Notes under the pieces: generated by a model
What the model saw: the letters and a program-made list of their open reading frames with translations, nothing else
Told to the model about the DNA's origin: nothing
Database searches by the model: none
Made by a program: the position numbers and the translations under genes
In this document: positions 43,357 through 52,256 of the stretch, one piece after another
Layout: the number at the start of each line of letters is the position of its first letter
Numbering within the stretch: position 1 is the first letter of the stretch
Assembly (NCBI RefSeq): GCF_001976065.1
Contig: NZ_MNAH01000004.1
Location: 560,519 to 624,518, forward strand
Length of the DNA: 64,000 nt
Direction: 5' to 3'
Origin: Pseudomonas putida
GTDB lineage: Bacteria; Pseudomonadota; Gammaproteobacteria; Pseudomonadales; Pseudomonadaceae

Positions 43357-44667
43357 TTAACCGCGTACGGCGGCGATCTTGATCAGCTTGGCGTAGTAGA
43401 ACCCGTCGTGGCCGCCTTCCTGGGCCAGCAATTGCCGCCCATGGGGCTGCTTGATTCCAGCCGTCGTGGCCAGGTCCAGTTCGCGGGCACACGGAGTGCG
43501 AGCGAGGAAAGACTCGATCACTTCGGTGTTCTCGGTCGGCAGCGTCGAACAGGTGGCGTAAAGCAGGATGCCACCCACCTCCAAGGTGTGCCACAGGGCG
43601 TCGAGCAACTCGCCTTGAAGCACCGCCAGCGCGGCGATGTCATCGGGCTGGCGAGTCAGCTTGATATCCGGGTGGCGGCGAATTACGCCGGTGGCCGAGC
43701 AAGGTGCATCGAGGAGGATGCGCTGGAAGGGCTTGCCGTCCCACCAGGTGGCGGTGTCGCGGCCATCGGCGGCGATCAGTTCGGCACTCAGTTTCAGGCG
43801 TTCGAGGTTCTCACGGACCCGCACCAGGCGCTTGGCTTCGAGGTCTACCGCGACGACGCCGGCCAGTTTGGGCTCAGCTTCGAGGATATGGCAGGTCTTG
43901 CCACCAGGGGCACAGCACGCGTCGAGCACGCGCTGGCCCGGCGCCAGGTCCAGCAAATCGGCGGCCAGCTGGGCCGCTTCGTCTTGCACGCTGATCCAGC
44001 CTTCGGCGAAGCCTGGCAGGCTGCGCACGTCAGCGGCTGACTCGAGGATGATGCCGTCGCGGCTGTAGACGCAAGCGCTGGCGGCAATGCCCGCTTCACT
44101 GAGCAGCCCGAGGTAGGCATCACGGCTGTGATGACGGCGGTTGACCCGCAGGATCATCGGCGGGTGCGCGTTGTTCGCCGTGCAAATGGCTTCCCACTGC
44201 TCGGGCCAAAAGGCTTTGAGCGATTTTTGCAGCCAGCGCGGGTGAGCGGTACGCACCACCGGGTCGTGCTCCAGCTCGGCCAGCAGGGTTTCGCTTTCCC
44301 GCTGCGCGCGGCGCAGTACGGCATTGAGCAAGGCCTTGGCCCAAGGCTTTTTCAGCTTGTCGGCGCAACCCACGGTTTCGCCAATCGCGGCGTGTGGCGG
44401 GACGCGGGTGTAGAGCAGTTGGTAGAGACCGACCAGCAACAGTGCCTCGACATCGGCGTCGGTGGCCTTGAACGGTTTCTGCAGCAACTTGGCCGCCAGC
44501 GCCGACAAGCGCGGCTGCCAGCGAGCGGTGCCGAAGGCCAGGTCCTGGGTGAAGCCGCGATCGCGGTCTTCGACCTTGTCCAGTTGCGTTGGCAGTGAAC
44601 TGTTGAGCGAGGCTTTTCCGTTCAGGACAGCGGCGAGTGCCTTGGCGGCGGCCAGACGCGGGTTCAT
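43357..44667 (-). CDS. rsmB: 16S rRNA (cytosine-967-C5)-methyltransferase
   Basis: A 436-residue m5C methyltransferase (Sun/Fmu). The N-terminal NusB-like domain (MNPRLAAAKALAAVLNGKAS) precedes a SAM domain with the motif ACCAPGGKTCHILE; the catalytic Cys are in LDAPCSATGVIRRHPDIKL and the ATCSTLPTEN motif. Its ATG overlaps the fmt stop by four bases. Confidence 0.97.
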   Translation of the reverse strand: MNPRLAAAKALAAVLNGKASLNSSLPTQLDKVEDRDRGFTQDLAFGTARWQPRLSALAAKLLQKPFKATDADVEALLLVGLYQLLYTRVPPHAAIGETVGCADKLKKPWAKALLNAVLRRAQRESETLLAELEHDPVVRTAHPRWLQKSLKAFWPEQWEAICTANNAHPPMILRVNRRHHSRDAYLGLLSEAGIAASACVYSRDGIILESAADVRSLPGFAEGWISVQDEAAQLAADLLDLAPGQRVLDACCAPGGKTCHILEAEPKLAGVVAVDLEAKRLVRVRENLERLKLSAELIAADGRDTATWWDGKPFQRILLDAPCSATGVIRRHPDIKLTRQPDDIAALAVLQGELLDALWHTLEVGGILLYATCSTLPTENTEVIESFLARTPCARELDLATTAGIKQPHGRQLLAQEGGHDGFYYAKLIKIAAVRG

Positions 44668-45623
44668 TGAGCGTCCACCGCTTGACCGAGGACGGTGCCG
44701 ATGGCGAATTTCTCACGACGGCTGTTGAACAGGTCGCTGAAGTTCAGCGCCTTGCCACCGGGCAATTGCAGGCGGGTCAGGCACAGGGCCTGCTCACCGC
44801 AAGCGACGAGCAGCCCGTCCTTGCTGGCGCCGAGAATTTCGCCCGGAGCGCCCTGCCCTTCGGCCAGGTTCGTCGCCAGTACCTTCAACGCTTCGCCATT
44901 CAGTGTGCTGTGGGTGATCGGCCAAGGGTTGAAAGCCCGAACCAGGCGCTCCAGCTCAACCGCAGGGCGCGTCCAGTCGATGCGCGCCTCGTCCTTGTTC
45001 AACTTGTGGGCGTAGGTGGCAAGGCTGTCGTCCTGCACTTCACCTTCCAGCGTTCCGGCGGCGAGGCCGGCAATCGCCTGGACCACGGCAGGCGGGCCCA
45101 TTTCGGCCAGACGGTCGTGCAAACTGCCACCGGTGTCCTGGGCGCTGATCGGCGTGATGACTTTGAGTAGCATCGGCCCGGTGTCCAGGCCGGCTTCCAT
45201 GCGCATCACCGTCACGCCGCTTTCACTGTCACCGGCTTCGACGGCGCGCTGGATCGGCGCCGCACCGCGCCAGCGCGGCAACAAGGATGCGTGGCTGTTG
45301 ATGCAGCCCAGGCGCGGAATATCCAGCACCACTTGCGGCAGGATCAGGCCGTAGGCAACCACCACCATCAAGTCCGGCTTCAGCGCGGCTAATTCGGCTT
45401 GGGCGTCTGCATTGCGCAAGGTCGGCGGTTGCAGCACCGTAATATTGTTCTCCAGAGCCAGTTGCTTGACCGGGCTCGGCATCAGCTTTTGCCCGCGGCC
45501 CGCTGGACGATCCGGCTGGGTGTAGACCGCAACGATCTCGTAAGGGCTGTCGAGCAGGGCCTTGAGGTGTTCGGCGGCGAATTCCGGGGTGCCGGCAAAG
45601 ACAATGCGCAGTGGCTCAGTCAT
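44664..45623 (-). CDS. fmt: Methionyl-tRNA formyltransferase
   Basis: A 319-residue enzyme that formylates initiator Met-tRNA. It starts MTEPLRIVFAGTPEFAAEHL, has the formyl-folate site INSHASLLPRWRGAAPIQRA (N-x-H-x-S-x-LP-x-R-G), and a C-terminal tRNA-binding domain. Def, upstream, removes the formyl group later. A terminator lies between def and fmt, so read-through or an extra promoter is implied. Confidence 0.98.
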   Translation of the reverse strand: MTEPLRIVFAGTPEFAAEHLKALLDSPYEIVAVYTQPDRPAGRGQKLMPSPVKQLALENNITVLQPPTLRNADAQAELAALKPDLMVVVAYGLILPQVVLDIPRLGCINSHASLLPRWRGAAPIQRAVEAGDSESGVTVMRMEAGLDTGPMLLKVITPISAQDTGGSLHDRLAEMGPPAVVQAIAGLAAGTLEGEVQDDSLATYAHKLNKDEARIDWTRPAVELERLVRAFNPWPITHSTLNGEALKVLATNLAEGQGAPGEILGASKDGLLVACGEQALCLTRLQLPGGKALNFSDLFNSRREKFAIGTVLGQAVDAQ

Positions 45624-45657
45624 GAAAGCTCTCGATTACAAAGCATCTTGAAAAGAA

Positions 45658-45681
45658 AAAGGCTTGCCGCGGCAAGCCTTT
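45658..45681 (-). terminator. Terminator between def and fmt
   Basis: An 11-bp stem AAAGGCTTGCC / GGCAAGCCTTT with a two-base centre; on the minus strand it is followed by TTTTCTTTTC. It follows def and precedes fmt. Confidence 0.8.
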
Positions 45682-45691
45682 GAAGAGGGCA

Positions 45692-46198
45692 TCAAGCGTT
45701 CTGGCGGTGAAGTTTTTCCAGTTTCTTCTTGATGCGGTCGCGTTTGAGCGTGGACAGGTAGTCGACGAACAATTTGCCATTCAGGTGGTCGCATTCGTGC
45801 TGGATGCAAACGGCGAGCAGGCCTTCGGCGATCAGTTCGTAAGGCTGGCCGTCGCGGTCCAGGGCCTTGACCTTGACCTTCTGCGGGCGATCGACGTTTT
45901 CGTAGAAACCCGGCACCGAGAGGCAGCCTTCCTGGTATTGCTCCATCTCGTCGGTCAGGGACTCGAACTCGGGGTTGATGAAAACCCGTGGTTCGCTGCG
46001 GTCTTCGGAGAGGTCCATCACGACGATACGTTTGTGCACGTTGACCTGGGTCGCGGCGAGGCCGATGCCTGGCGCTTCATACATTGTTTCAAACATATCA
46101 TCGACCAGCTGACGCACTTCGTCGTCCACTACGGTCACTGTCTTGGCGATCGTACGCAGGCGCGGGTCAGGGAATTCGAGGATGTTTAAAATGGCCAT
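45692..46198 (-). CDS. def: Peptide deformylase
   Basis: A 168-residue metalloenzyme removing N-formyl groups from nascent proteins. Its three signature motifs are present: GIGLAATQ, EGCLSVP and HECDHLNGKLF (zinc or iron ligands Cys, His, His). The start at 46198 (MAILNILEFPDPRL) gives the family N-terminus. Divergent from the LysM gene. Confidence 0.98.
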   Translation of the reverse strand: MAILNILEFPDPRLRTIAKTVTVVDDEVRQLVDDMFETMYEAPGIGLAATQVNVHKRIVVMDLSEDRSEPRVFINPEFESLTDEMEQYQEGCLSVPGFYENVDRPQKVKVKALDRDGQPYELIAEGLLAVCIQHECDHLNGKLFVDYLSTLKRDRIKKKLEKLHRQNA

Positions 46199-46370
46199 AG
46201 GCTTTGATGACTGCACGTGTGAAGTAAGGTCGAGTCGATGGCCTGGCCACTCCGAAGATGCAGGCTACCGATGTAAAACGTAGCTCCCTTCTTTTCATAA
46301 GCAAGCCGGGAGCGAGCCACCGAGGGCTCTGGCGTTTCACGCGAATGTACATAATAAAGGGATTCATCGC

Positions 46371-47396
46371 ATGAGGAAATCACTACTCGCCCTGCTCCTT
46401 CTGGCCTCGGCAGGTTTTGCGCACGGGCAAGTGCAACTCAGGGAGGGTTTTCCACAGCAGTACACCGTGGCAACGGGCGACACACTCTGGGACATATCGG
46501 GGAAATATCTGCAGCAGCCATGGCAATGGCTGCAACTCTGGCAGGCCAACCCACAGATCGAAAATCCAGACCTCATCTACCCCGGCGACACGCTATCGCT
46601 GGTTTACGTCGACGGCCGGCCGCGGCTAACCCTCAATCGCGGCGCATCGCGGGGCACCATCAAGCTTTCGCCACGGGTACGCAGCAGCCCGGTGGCCGAT
46701 GCCATCCCGAGCATCCCGCTGAAATCGATCAACAGCTTTTTGCTGAGCAATCGCATCGTCGATAAGGCCGAGGATTTCGACCAGGCGCCTTATATCGTTG
46801 CCGGTGATGCCGAGCGCGTACTCAGCGGCACAGGCGACCGCATCTTCGCCCGCGGCCACTTCGACCCGGCCCAACCGGTGTACGGCATCTTCCGCCAGGG
46901 CAAGGTCTACACCGATCCGCAGACCCAGGAGTTCCTCGGCATCAATGCCGATGACATTGGCGGTGGCGAGATCGTCGCCACCGAAGGCGACGTCGCGACG
47001 CTGGCGCTGCAGCGCACGACCCAGGAGGTGCGCCTCGGCGACCGTCTGTTCAGCGGCGAACAACGCTCGATCAATTCGACCTTCATGCCCAGCGCCCCCG
47101 ACACCCAGGTCCATGGCCTGATCATCGATGTGCCGCGCGGGGTTACGCAGATCGGCGCGCTGGACGTGGTTACCTTGAACAAGGGGCAAAGGGACGGCCT
47201 GGCCGAAGGGAATGTGCTGGCGGTGATGAAAACCGGCGAAACCGTGCGCGACCGTGTCACCGGCCAGTCCTTGAAGATTCCGGATGAGCGTGCCGGCCTG
47301 CTGATGGTTTTTCGCACCTACGACAAGCTCAGCTACGGGCTGGTGCTCAACGCCTCACGCTCTTTGTCAGTGCTGGACAAGGTGCAGAATCCTTAG
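46371..47396 (+). CDS. Secreted LysM-domain protein
   Basis: A 341-residue protein with a signal peptide (MRKSLLALLLLASAGFAHGQ) and one LysM domain at residues about 30-80 (QQYTVATGDTLWDISGKYLQ), a peptidoglycan-binding module. The rest is a beta-rich unknown region (residues 110-341). It is probably periplasmic and linked to the cell wall. In P. aeruginosa PA0020 is in this place. It precedes dprA by 80 bases. Confidence 0.92.
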   Translation: MRKSLLALLLLASAGFAHGQVQLREGFPQQYTVATGDTLWDISGKYLQQPWQWLQLWQANPQIENPDLIYPGDTLSLVYVDGRPRLTLNRGASRGTIKLSPRVRSSPVADAIPSIPLKSINSFLLSNRIVDKAEDFDQAPYIVAGDAERVLSGTGDRIFARGHFDPAQPVYGIFRQGKVYTDPQTQEFLGINADDIGGGEIVATEGDVATLALQRTTQEVRLGDRLFSGEQRSINSTFMPSAPDTQVHGLIIDVPRGVTQIGALDVVTLNKGQRDGLAEGNVLAVMKTGETVRDRVTGQSLKIPDERAGLLMVFRTYDKLSYGLVLNASRSLSVLDKVQNP

Positions 47397-47476
47397 CTGA
47401 CTTCACAAGTTACCAACAGAGTTATCCACAGCTTATTCCCGTTTCGACGGGTGCTCATAACGATCAAGGATGATCC

Positions 47477-48583
47477 ATGTCGATACCAGTTGCTACACCA
47501 GTTTCCCCTGCGGAACTGGAAGCCCGTTTACGTCTGCATCGTCTGCCGGAGCTTGGCCCGGCGCGTTTCAGGAAATTGCTGGAAGCCTTCGGTTCGGCGT
47601 CCAAAGCGATCAGTGCACCCGCCAGTGCCTGGCGTGCGCTCGGCTTGCCGCTGGTGTGTTGCGAGGCCAGGCGCACCCCTGAAATTCGTGACGGCGCCAG
47701 CCATGCATTGGCCTGGCTAGAGCGTCAGGGCCAGCATTTGCTGATGTGGGACCAGCCTGACTACCCCGCGCTGCTGGCGCAGATCAGCGACGCGCCACCT
47801 CTGCTATTCGTGGCGGGCGATCCACAAATTCTGGAAAAACCGCAATTGGCGATGGTCGGCAGCCGGCGTGCTTCACGGCCAGGCATGGACACCGCCGCCG
47901 CGTTTTCCCGCAGCCTGGCCGGTGCCGGGTTTGTCATCACCAGCGGCCTCGCCCTGGGGATCGATGCCGCCGCGCATCAGGCGGCACTGGACGTGGGCGG
48001 GCGAACGGTTGGGGTACTTGGCACGGGACTTGAAAACTTTTATCCACAGCGCAATCGGCGCCTGGCGGATGCCATGATCGCGTCCGGCAGCGCGGTGCTT
48101 TCGGAGTTTCCGCTGGACGCCGCTCCCAGCGCCAGTAACTTCCCCCGACGCAACCGAATTATCAGCGGTTTGTCCCTTGGCGTGCTGGTGGTTGAGGCCA
48201 GCGTTGCCAGCGGCTCATTGATCACGGCCCGGCTGGCGGCGGAACAGGGGCGCGAGGTGTATGCAATTCCGGGATCAATTCATCATCCTGGCGCTCGCGG
48301 TTGCCATCAGCTGATTCGCGATGGCGCCGTACTGGTGGAAACCATCGAGCATATTCTCGAAGCCTTGCGGGGCTGGCAGCAGCTGCCGTTTGCAACGGAA
48401 ACCTCCGCGGTCGAAACCAGCCATCCACTGCTGACGCTGCTCCACGCCGCCCCCCATACCAGCGAAGCACTGGCCGATGCCAGTGGCTGGACCTTGCCCA
48501 AGGTACTGGCGACGTTGACGGAGCTGGAAATGGACGGCCGGGCCGTCTGCGAAAACGGCCGTTGGTTTGCGCGGGTGAGCTAG
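47477..48583 (+). CDS. dprA: DNA processing protein DprA
   Basis: A 368-residue protein that protects incoming single-stranded DNA and loads RecA in transformation. The Rossmann-like domain has MVGSRRASRPGMDTAAAFSR and VITSGLALGIDAAAHQAALD, and the C-terminus (HTSEALADASGWTLPKVLAT) is a winged-helix domain. An exact DnaA box lies upstream (47422) and another inside (48040). Confidence 0.96.
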   Translation: MSIPVATPVSPAELEARLRLHRLPELGPARFRKLLEAFGSASKAISAPASAWRALGLPLVCCEARRTPEIRDGASHALAWLERQGQHLLMWDQPDYPALLAQISDAPPLLFVAGDPQILEKPQLAMVGSRRASRPGMDTAAAFSRSLAGAGFVITSGLALGIDAAAHQAALDVGGRTVGVLGTGLENFYPQRNRRLADAMIASGSAVLSEFPLDAAPSASNFPRRNRIISGLSLGVLVVEASVASGSLITARLAAEQGREVYAIPGSIHHPGARGCHQLIRDGAVLVETIEHILEALRGWQQLPFATETSAVETSHPLLTLLHAAPHTSEALADASGWTLPKVLATLTELEMDGRAVCENGRWFARVS

Positions 48584-48637
48584 GTTTTACAACGAAGATG
48601 GGTAAACTGCGCAGAGCCTTATTCTGGAGAGTTTTTC

Positions 48638-49195
48638 ATGGTCAACAGTTGGCGTGTGCAGCAAGCCGCACGAGCAATTCGCGCAGGGGCGGTGATTGCC
48701 TACCCAACCGAAGCTGTCTGGGGTCTGGGTTGCGACCCGTGGGATGAAGAGGCGGTGGATCGTTTGCTGCTGATCAAGGGCCGGTCCGTGGATAAGGGCC
48801 TGATCCTGGTCGCCGACAATATCCGCCAGTTCGACTTCCTCTTTGAAGACTTCCCCGAGCTGTGGATGGACCGCATGGCCAGTACCTGGCCCGGGCCGAA
48901 CACCTGGTTGGTGCCGCATCAGAACATGTTGCCGGAGTGGATTACCGGTGTGCATGAAACGGTGGCGTTGCGGGTCAGCGATCATCCCCAGGTGCGGGAG
49001 TTGTGCGCCTTGGTCGGGCCGCTGGTGTCGACGTCCGCCAATCCCCAGGGCCGGCCGGCGGCTCGCACGCGGATTCGTGTCGAGCAGTATTTCCGGGGGC
49101 AGGTTGATCTGGTCTTGGGCGGGAACCTGGGTGGGCGCAAGAACCCGAGTGTCATTCGGGATCTGGCGACCGGGCATGTTGTGCGCCCGGATTAG
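48638..49195 (+). CDS. tsaC: Threonylcarbamoyl-AMP synthase TsaC
   Basis: A 185-residue YrdC-domain enzyme producing the precursor for the t6A37 base of ANN-decoding tRNAs. The conserved opening is AVIAYPTEAVWGLGCDPWDE, with lysine-binding LLLIKGRSVDKGLILVADN and the STSANPQGRPAARTR segment. The 5' end follows a TGGAG site. It follows dprA by 54 bases. Confidence 0.97.
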   Translation: MVNSWRVQQAARAIRAGAVIAYPTEAVWGLGCDPWDEEAVDRLLLIKGRSVDKGLILVADNIRQFDFLFEDFPELWMDRMASTWPGPNTWLVPHQNMLPEWITGVHETVALRVSDHPQVRELCALVGPLVSTSANPQGRPAARTRIRVEQYFRGQVDLVLGGNLGGRKNPSVIRDLATGHVVRPD

Positions 49196-49210
49196 GACCG
49201 CGTCATCCTT

Positions 49211-49286
49211 CATCGCTGGCAAGCCGGCGCCTACAAGGGTTTTGCGAACGCCACAAAACCTGTAGGCGCTGGCTCGCCAGCGAAGG
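49211..49286. repeat. REP-like inverted pair, variant type
   Basis: CGCTGGCAAGCCGGCGCCTACA and the near-complement TGTAGGCGCTGGCTCGCCAGCG face each other between tsaC and qor (converging). It is a different REP class from the CGGGCTTGCTCGCG copies. Confidence 0.85.
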
Positions 49287-49291
49287 CGTCC

Positions 49292-50269
49292 TCAAGGCAA
49301 CAGAATGACCGACCCGGTCGTACGCCGCGCCGACAACTCGGTCTGCGCCTTCGCTGCGTCCACCAGTGGATAACGCTGGCTGATGTCCACCGTCAGCTTG
49401 CCGCTGATGATCATCTCGAACAACTCGTCGGCCATGCGCTGCAGGTTCTCGGCGTTGTTGGCGTAGGTCGCCAGTGTCGGCCGGGTGACGTACAACGAGC
49501 CTTTGCCCGCCAGAATCCCCAGGTTCACCCCGTCCACTGCCCCCGACGCATTGCCGAAGCTCACCACCAGACCACGGGGCGCCACGCTGTCGAGCGAGGT
49601 CAGCCAGGTGTCCTTGCCGACGCCGTCGTACACCACCGGGACTTTTTTGCCGTCGGTCAATTCCAGGACGCGTTGCGCGACGTTTTCATGGCTGTAGTCG
49701 ATGGTCGCCCAGGCACCATTGGCCTTGGCCAGCGCGGCCTTCTCTGCCGAACTCACGGTGCCGATCAACTTCACGCCCAAGGCCTTGGCCCATTGGCAGG
49801 CCAGGGAACCGACGCCGCCGGCAGCGGCGTGGAACAGGATGGTTTCGCCTCCCTTGAGTTCATAGGTCTGGCGTAGCAGGTACTGCACGGTCAGGCCCTT
49901 GAGCATCACCCCGGCGGCCTGCTCGAAACTGATAGCGTCCGGCAGGCGCACCAGGTTGGCCTCGGGCAATACGTGAACTTCGCTGTAGGCGCCCAACGGG
50001 CCACTGCCGTACGCCACGCGATCGCCGACCTTGAACCGGGTCACTTCGCTGCCGACCGCCTCGACCACGCCCGCGCCTTCCGAGCCGAGACCCGATGGCA
50101 GGGCCGGTGGCGGATAGAGGCCGCTGCGGTAATAGGTGTCGATGAAGTTCAGGCCGATGGCCTTGTTGGTCACGCGGACCTGCTGCGGGCCGGGCTCGGC
50201 GGGTTGATAGTCCACGTACTCAAGGACTTCGGGGCCACCATGGGCACGGAACTGGATACGCTTTGCCAT
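49292..50269 (-). CDS. qor: Quinone oxidoreductase, NADPH-dependent (Qor family)
   Basis: A 325-residue zeta-crystallin-like MDR enzyme, without zinc ligands. The N-terminus MAKRIQFRAHGGPEVLEYVD and coenzyme motif AAAGGVGSLACQWAKALGVK are typical of Qor. It reduces quinones by one electron with NADPH. The ATG at 50269 follows AGGAGAG better than an upstream GTG. It corresponds to PA0023. Divergent from hemF. Confidence 0.94.
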   Translation of the reverse strand: MAKRIQFRAHGGPEVLEYVDYQPAEPGPQQVRVTNKAIGLNFIDTYYRSGLYPPPALPSGLGSEGAGVVEAVGSEVTRFKVGDRVAYGSGPLGAYSEVHVLPEANLVRLPDAISFEQAAGVMLKGLTVQYLLRQTYELKGGETILFHAAAGGVGSLACQWAKALGVKLIGTVSSAEKAALAKANGAWATIDYSHENVAQRVLELTDGKKVPVVYDGVGKDTWLTSLDSVAPRGLVVSFGNASGAVDGVNLGILAGKGSLYVTRPTLATYANNAENLQRMADELFEMIISGKLTVDISQRYPLVDAAKAQTELSARRTTGSVILLP

Positions 50270-50429
50270 CTGCACTCTCCTGAGATCGTTGTACCAAGTC
50301 CGCTATCTGGCTCCGAAGCGTGATCTTCGTCAACTGCGACGAGTGCATCGGCGGTGGTATGCTACGCGCCCATTTGCGAGGCCGCTCCGATGGAGCGCCG
50401 CGTAGCTTTGCCCGATCCAAGGTGATGCC

Positions 50430-51344
50430 ATGACTACCCGCACCGAGGCCGTAAAAGCCTACCTGCTCGATCTGCAAGACCGTATTTGCGCTGCCCTGGA
50501 GGCCGAAGACGGCGGCACACGCTTCGTCGAAGACGCCTGGACCCGGCCTGCTGGCGGTGGCGGACGCACACGAGTGGTCGAGAATGGCGCGGTCATCGAA
50601 AAGGGCGGCGTCAACTTTTCCCACGTCTTCGGCAGTGGTTTGCCACCGTCGGCCAGCGCCCATCGGCCGGAACTGGCCGGGCGCGGCTTCGAGGCCCTGG
50701 GCGTGTCGCTGGTGATCCACCCACACAACCCGCATGTACCGACTTCCCACGCCAACGTGCGGTTTTTCATCGCTGAAAAAGAAGGTGAAGAGCCGGTCTG
50801 GTGGTTTGGCGGCGGTTTCGACCTGACGCCGTACTACGGCAATGAAGAAGATTGCGTGCACTGGCACCGCGTCGCCGAACAGGCCTGTGCGCCGTTCGGT
50901 GCGGACGTCTACCCGCGTTACAAGGCCTGGTGCGACAGCTATTTCCATATCAAGCATCGCCACGAGCCCCGGGGCATCGGCGGCTTGTTTTTCGATGACC
51001 TGAACGAGTGGGACTTCGACACCAGCTTCGCGTTCATGCGGGCCATCGGTGACGCGTACATCGAGGCGTACCTGCCGATCGTGCAGCGCCGCAAAAACGC
51101 TGCCTACACGGCCAAGCAGCGGGAGTTCCAGGAGTTCCGTCGTGGGCGCTACGTCGAGTTCAACCTGGTCTACGACCGTGGCACGCTGTTCGGCCTGCAA
51201 TCGGGTGGCCGTACCGAGTCGATCCTCATGTCGCTGCCGCCGCAAGTTCGCTGGGGTTACGACTGGAAAGCCGAGCCTGGCAGCGAAGAAGCGCGCCTGA
51301 CTGAATACTTCCTGCAAGACCGCGATTGGCTGGCCCAGGCCTGA
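50430..51344 (+). CDS. hemF: Oxygen-dependent coproporphyrinogen III oxidase
   Basis: A 304-residue enzyme of heme synthesis. The active-site segment is ANVRFFIAEKEGEEPVWWFG followed by GGFDLTPYY and WCDSYFHIKHRHEPRGIGGL, and the end has GGRTESILMSLPPQVRWGYD. Needs oxygen; works aerobically, with HemN anaerobically elsewhere. It precedes aroE closely, in the same direction. Confidence 0.98.
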   Translation: MTTRTEAVKAYLLDLQDRICAALEAEDGGTRFVEDAWTRPAGGGGRTRVVENGAVIEKGGVNFSHVFGSGLPPSASAHRPELAGRGFEALGVSLVIHPHNPHVPTSHANVRFFIAEKEGEEPVWWFGGGFDLTPYYGNEEDCVHWHRVAEQACAPFGADVYPRYKAWCDSYFHIKHRHEPRGIGGLFFDDLNEWDFDTSFAFMRAIGDAYIEAYLPIVQRRKNAAYTAKQREFQEFRRGRYVEFNLVYDRGTLFGLQSGGRTESILMSLPPQVRWGYDWKAEPGSEEARLTEYFLQDRDWLAQA

Positions 51345-51355
51345 GAGGAATGTTG

Positions 51356-52183
51356 ATGGACCGTTATGTCGTTTTCGGTAACCCGATTGGCCACAGCAAG
51401 TCGCCACTGATTCATCGCCTGTTCGCCGAGCAGACCGCGCAGAAGCTTGACTACAGCACTTCGCTCGCGCCCCTCGATGATTTTTCCGGCTGCGCCCGGG
51501 CGTTTTTCCTCGAAGGTCGTGGCGCGAATGTAACTGTGCCGTTCAAGGAAGACGCCTATCGCCTCGCGGACAGCCTGACGGCGCGGGCACAACGGGCCGG
51601 TGCGGTGAACACCCTGAGCAAACTGGCCGATGGCAGCTTGCTGGGCGACAACACCGATGGTGCCGGACTGGTGCGGGATCTGACGGTCAACGCCGGGTTC
51701 AGCCTCAAGGGCAAGCGCATCCTGCTGCTGGGTGCCGGTGGTGCAGTGCGCGGGGCACTGGAGCCGTTGTTGGCCGAACAGCCGGCTTCGGTGGTCATCG
51801 CCAACCGTACAGTGGACAAGGCCGAGTTGCTGGCGGAACTGTTCTGCGATCTGGGCCCGGTATCGGCCAGTGGTTATGACTGGCTGCAGGAGTCGGTGGA
51901 TCTGATCATCAATGCGACGTCCGCGAGCCTGACAGGCGAGGTGCCGCCGATTGCGCCGAGCCTGATCGAGCCGGGCAAAACGGTTTGCTACGACATGATG
52001 TACGGCAAGGAGCCGACCTCGTTCTGCCGTTGGGCCAGCGAACATGGCGCGGCGGTGTCGATGGATGGACTGGGGATGTTGGCCGAACAGGCGGCCGAAG
52101 CCTTCTTCCTGTGGCGCGGGGTGCGTCCGGATACAGCGCCGGTGTTGGCGGAGCTTCGTCGGCAATTGACACAGTCCCTGTAG
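51356..52183 (+). CDS. aroE: Shikimate dehydrogenase
   Basis: A 275-residue NADPH enzyme reducing 3-dehydroshikimate in aromatic amino acid synthesis. The substrate site is GNPIGHSKSPLIH, catalytic Lys-Asp are in NVTVPFKE and NTDG, and the NADPH motif is LLLGAGGAVRGALEPL. The start at 51356 (MDRYVVFGNPIG) follows GAGAGGA and comes 11 bases after hemF. Its stop codon is part of a REP element. Confidence 0.98.
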   Translation: MDRYVVFGNPIGHSKSPLIHRLFAEQTAQKLDYSTSLAPLDDFSGCARAFFLEGRGANVTVPFKEDAYRLADSLTARAQRAGAVNTLSKLADGSLLGDNTDGAGLVRDLTVNAGFSLKGKRILLLGAGGAVRGALEPLLAEQPASVVIANRTVDKAELLAELFCDLGPVSASGYDWLQESVDLIINATSASLTGEVPPIAPSLIEPGKTVCYDMMYGKEPTSFCRWASEHGAAVSMDGLGMLAEQAAEAFFLWRGVRPDTAPVLAELRRQLTQSL

Positions 52184-52250
52184 GAGCGGGCTTGCCCGCG
52201 AAGCTTTTGGCGTACTTAAGGACGCCTTCGCTGGCAAGCCAGCTCCTGCA
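52180..52250. repeat. REP doublet overlapping the aroE stop codon
   Basis: TAGGAGCGGGCTTGCCCGCGAA and the opposing CTTCGCTGGCAAGCCAGCTCCT lie between aroE and the converging sulP gene. The TAG stop of aroE is the first bases of the repeat. Confidence 0.88.
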
Positions 52251-52256
52251 AGGGTT

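Noticed and set aside
42226..44040. Plus-strand open frame over trkA and rsmB
   Set aside because: Crosses the trkA-rsmB boundary antisense to both; a shadow.
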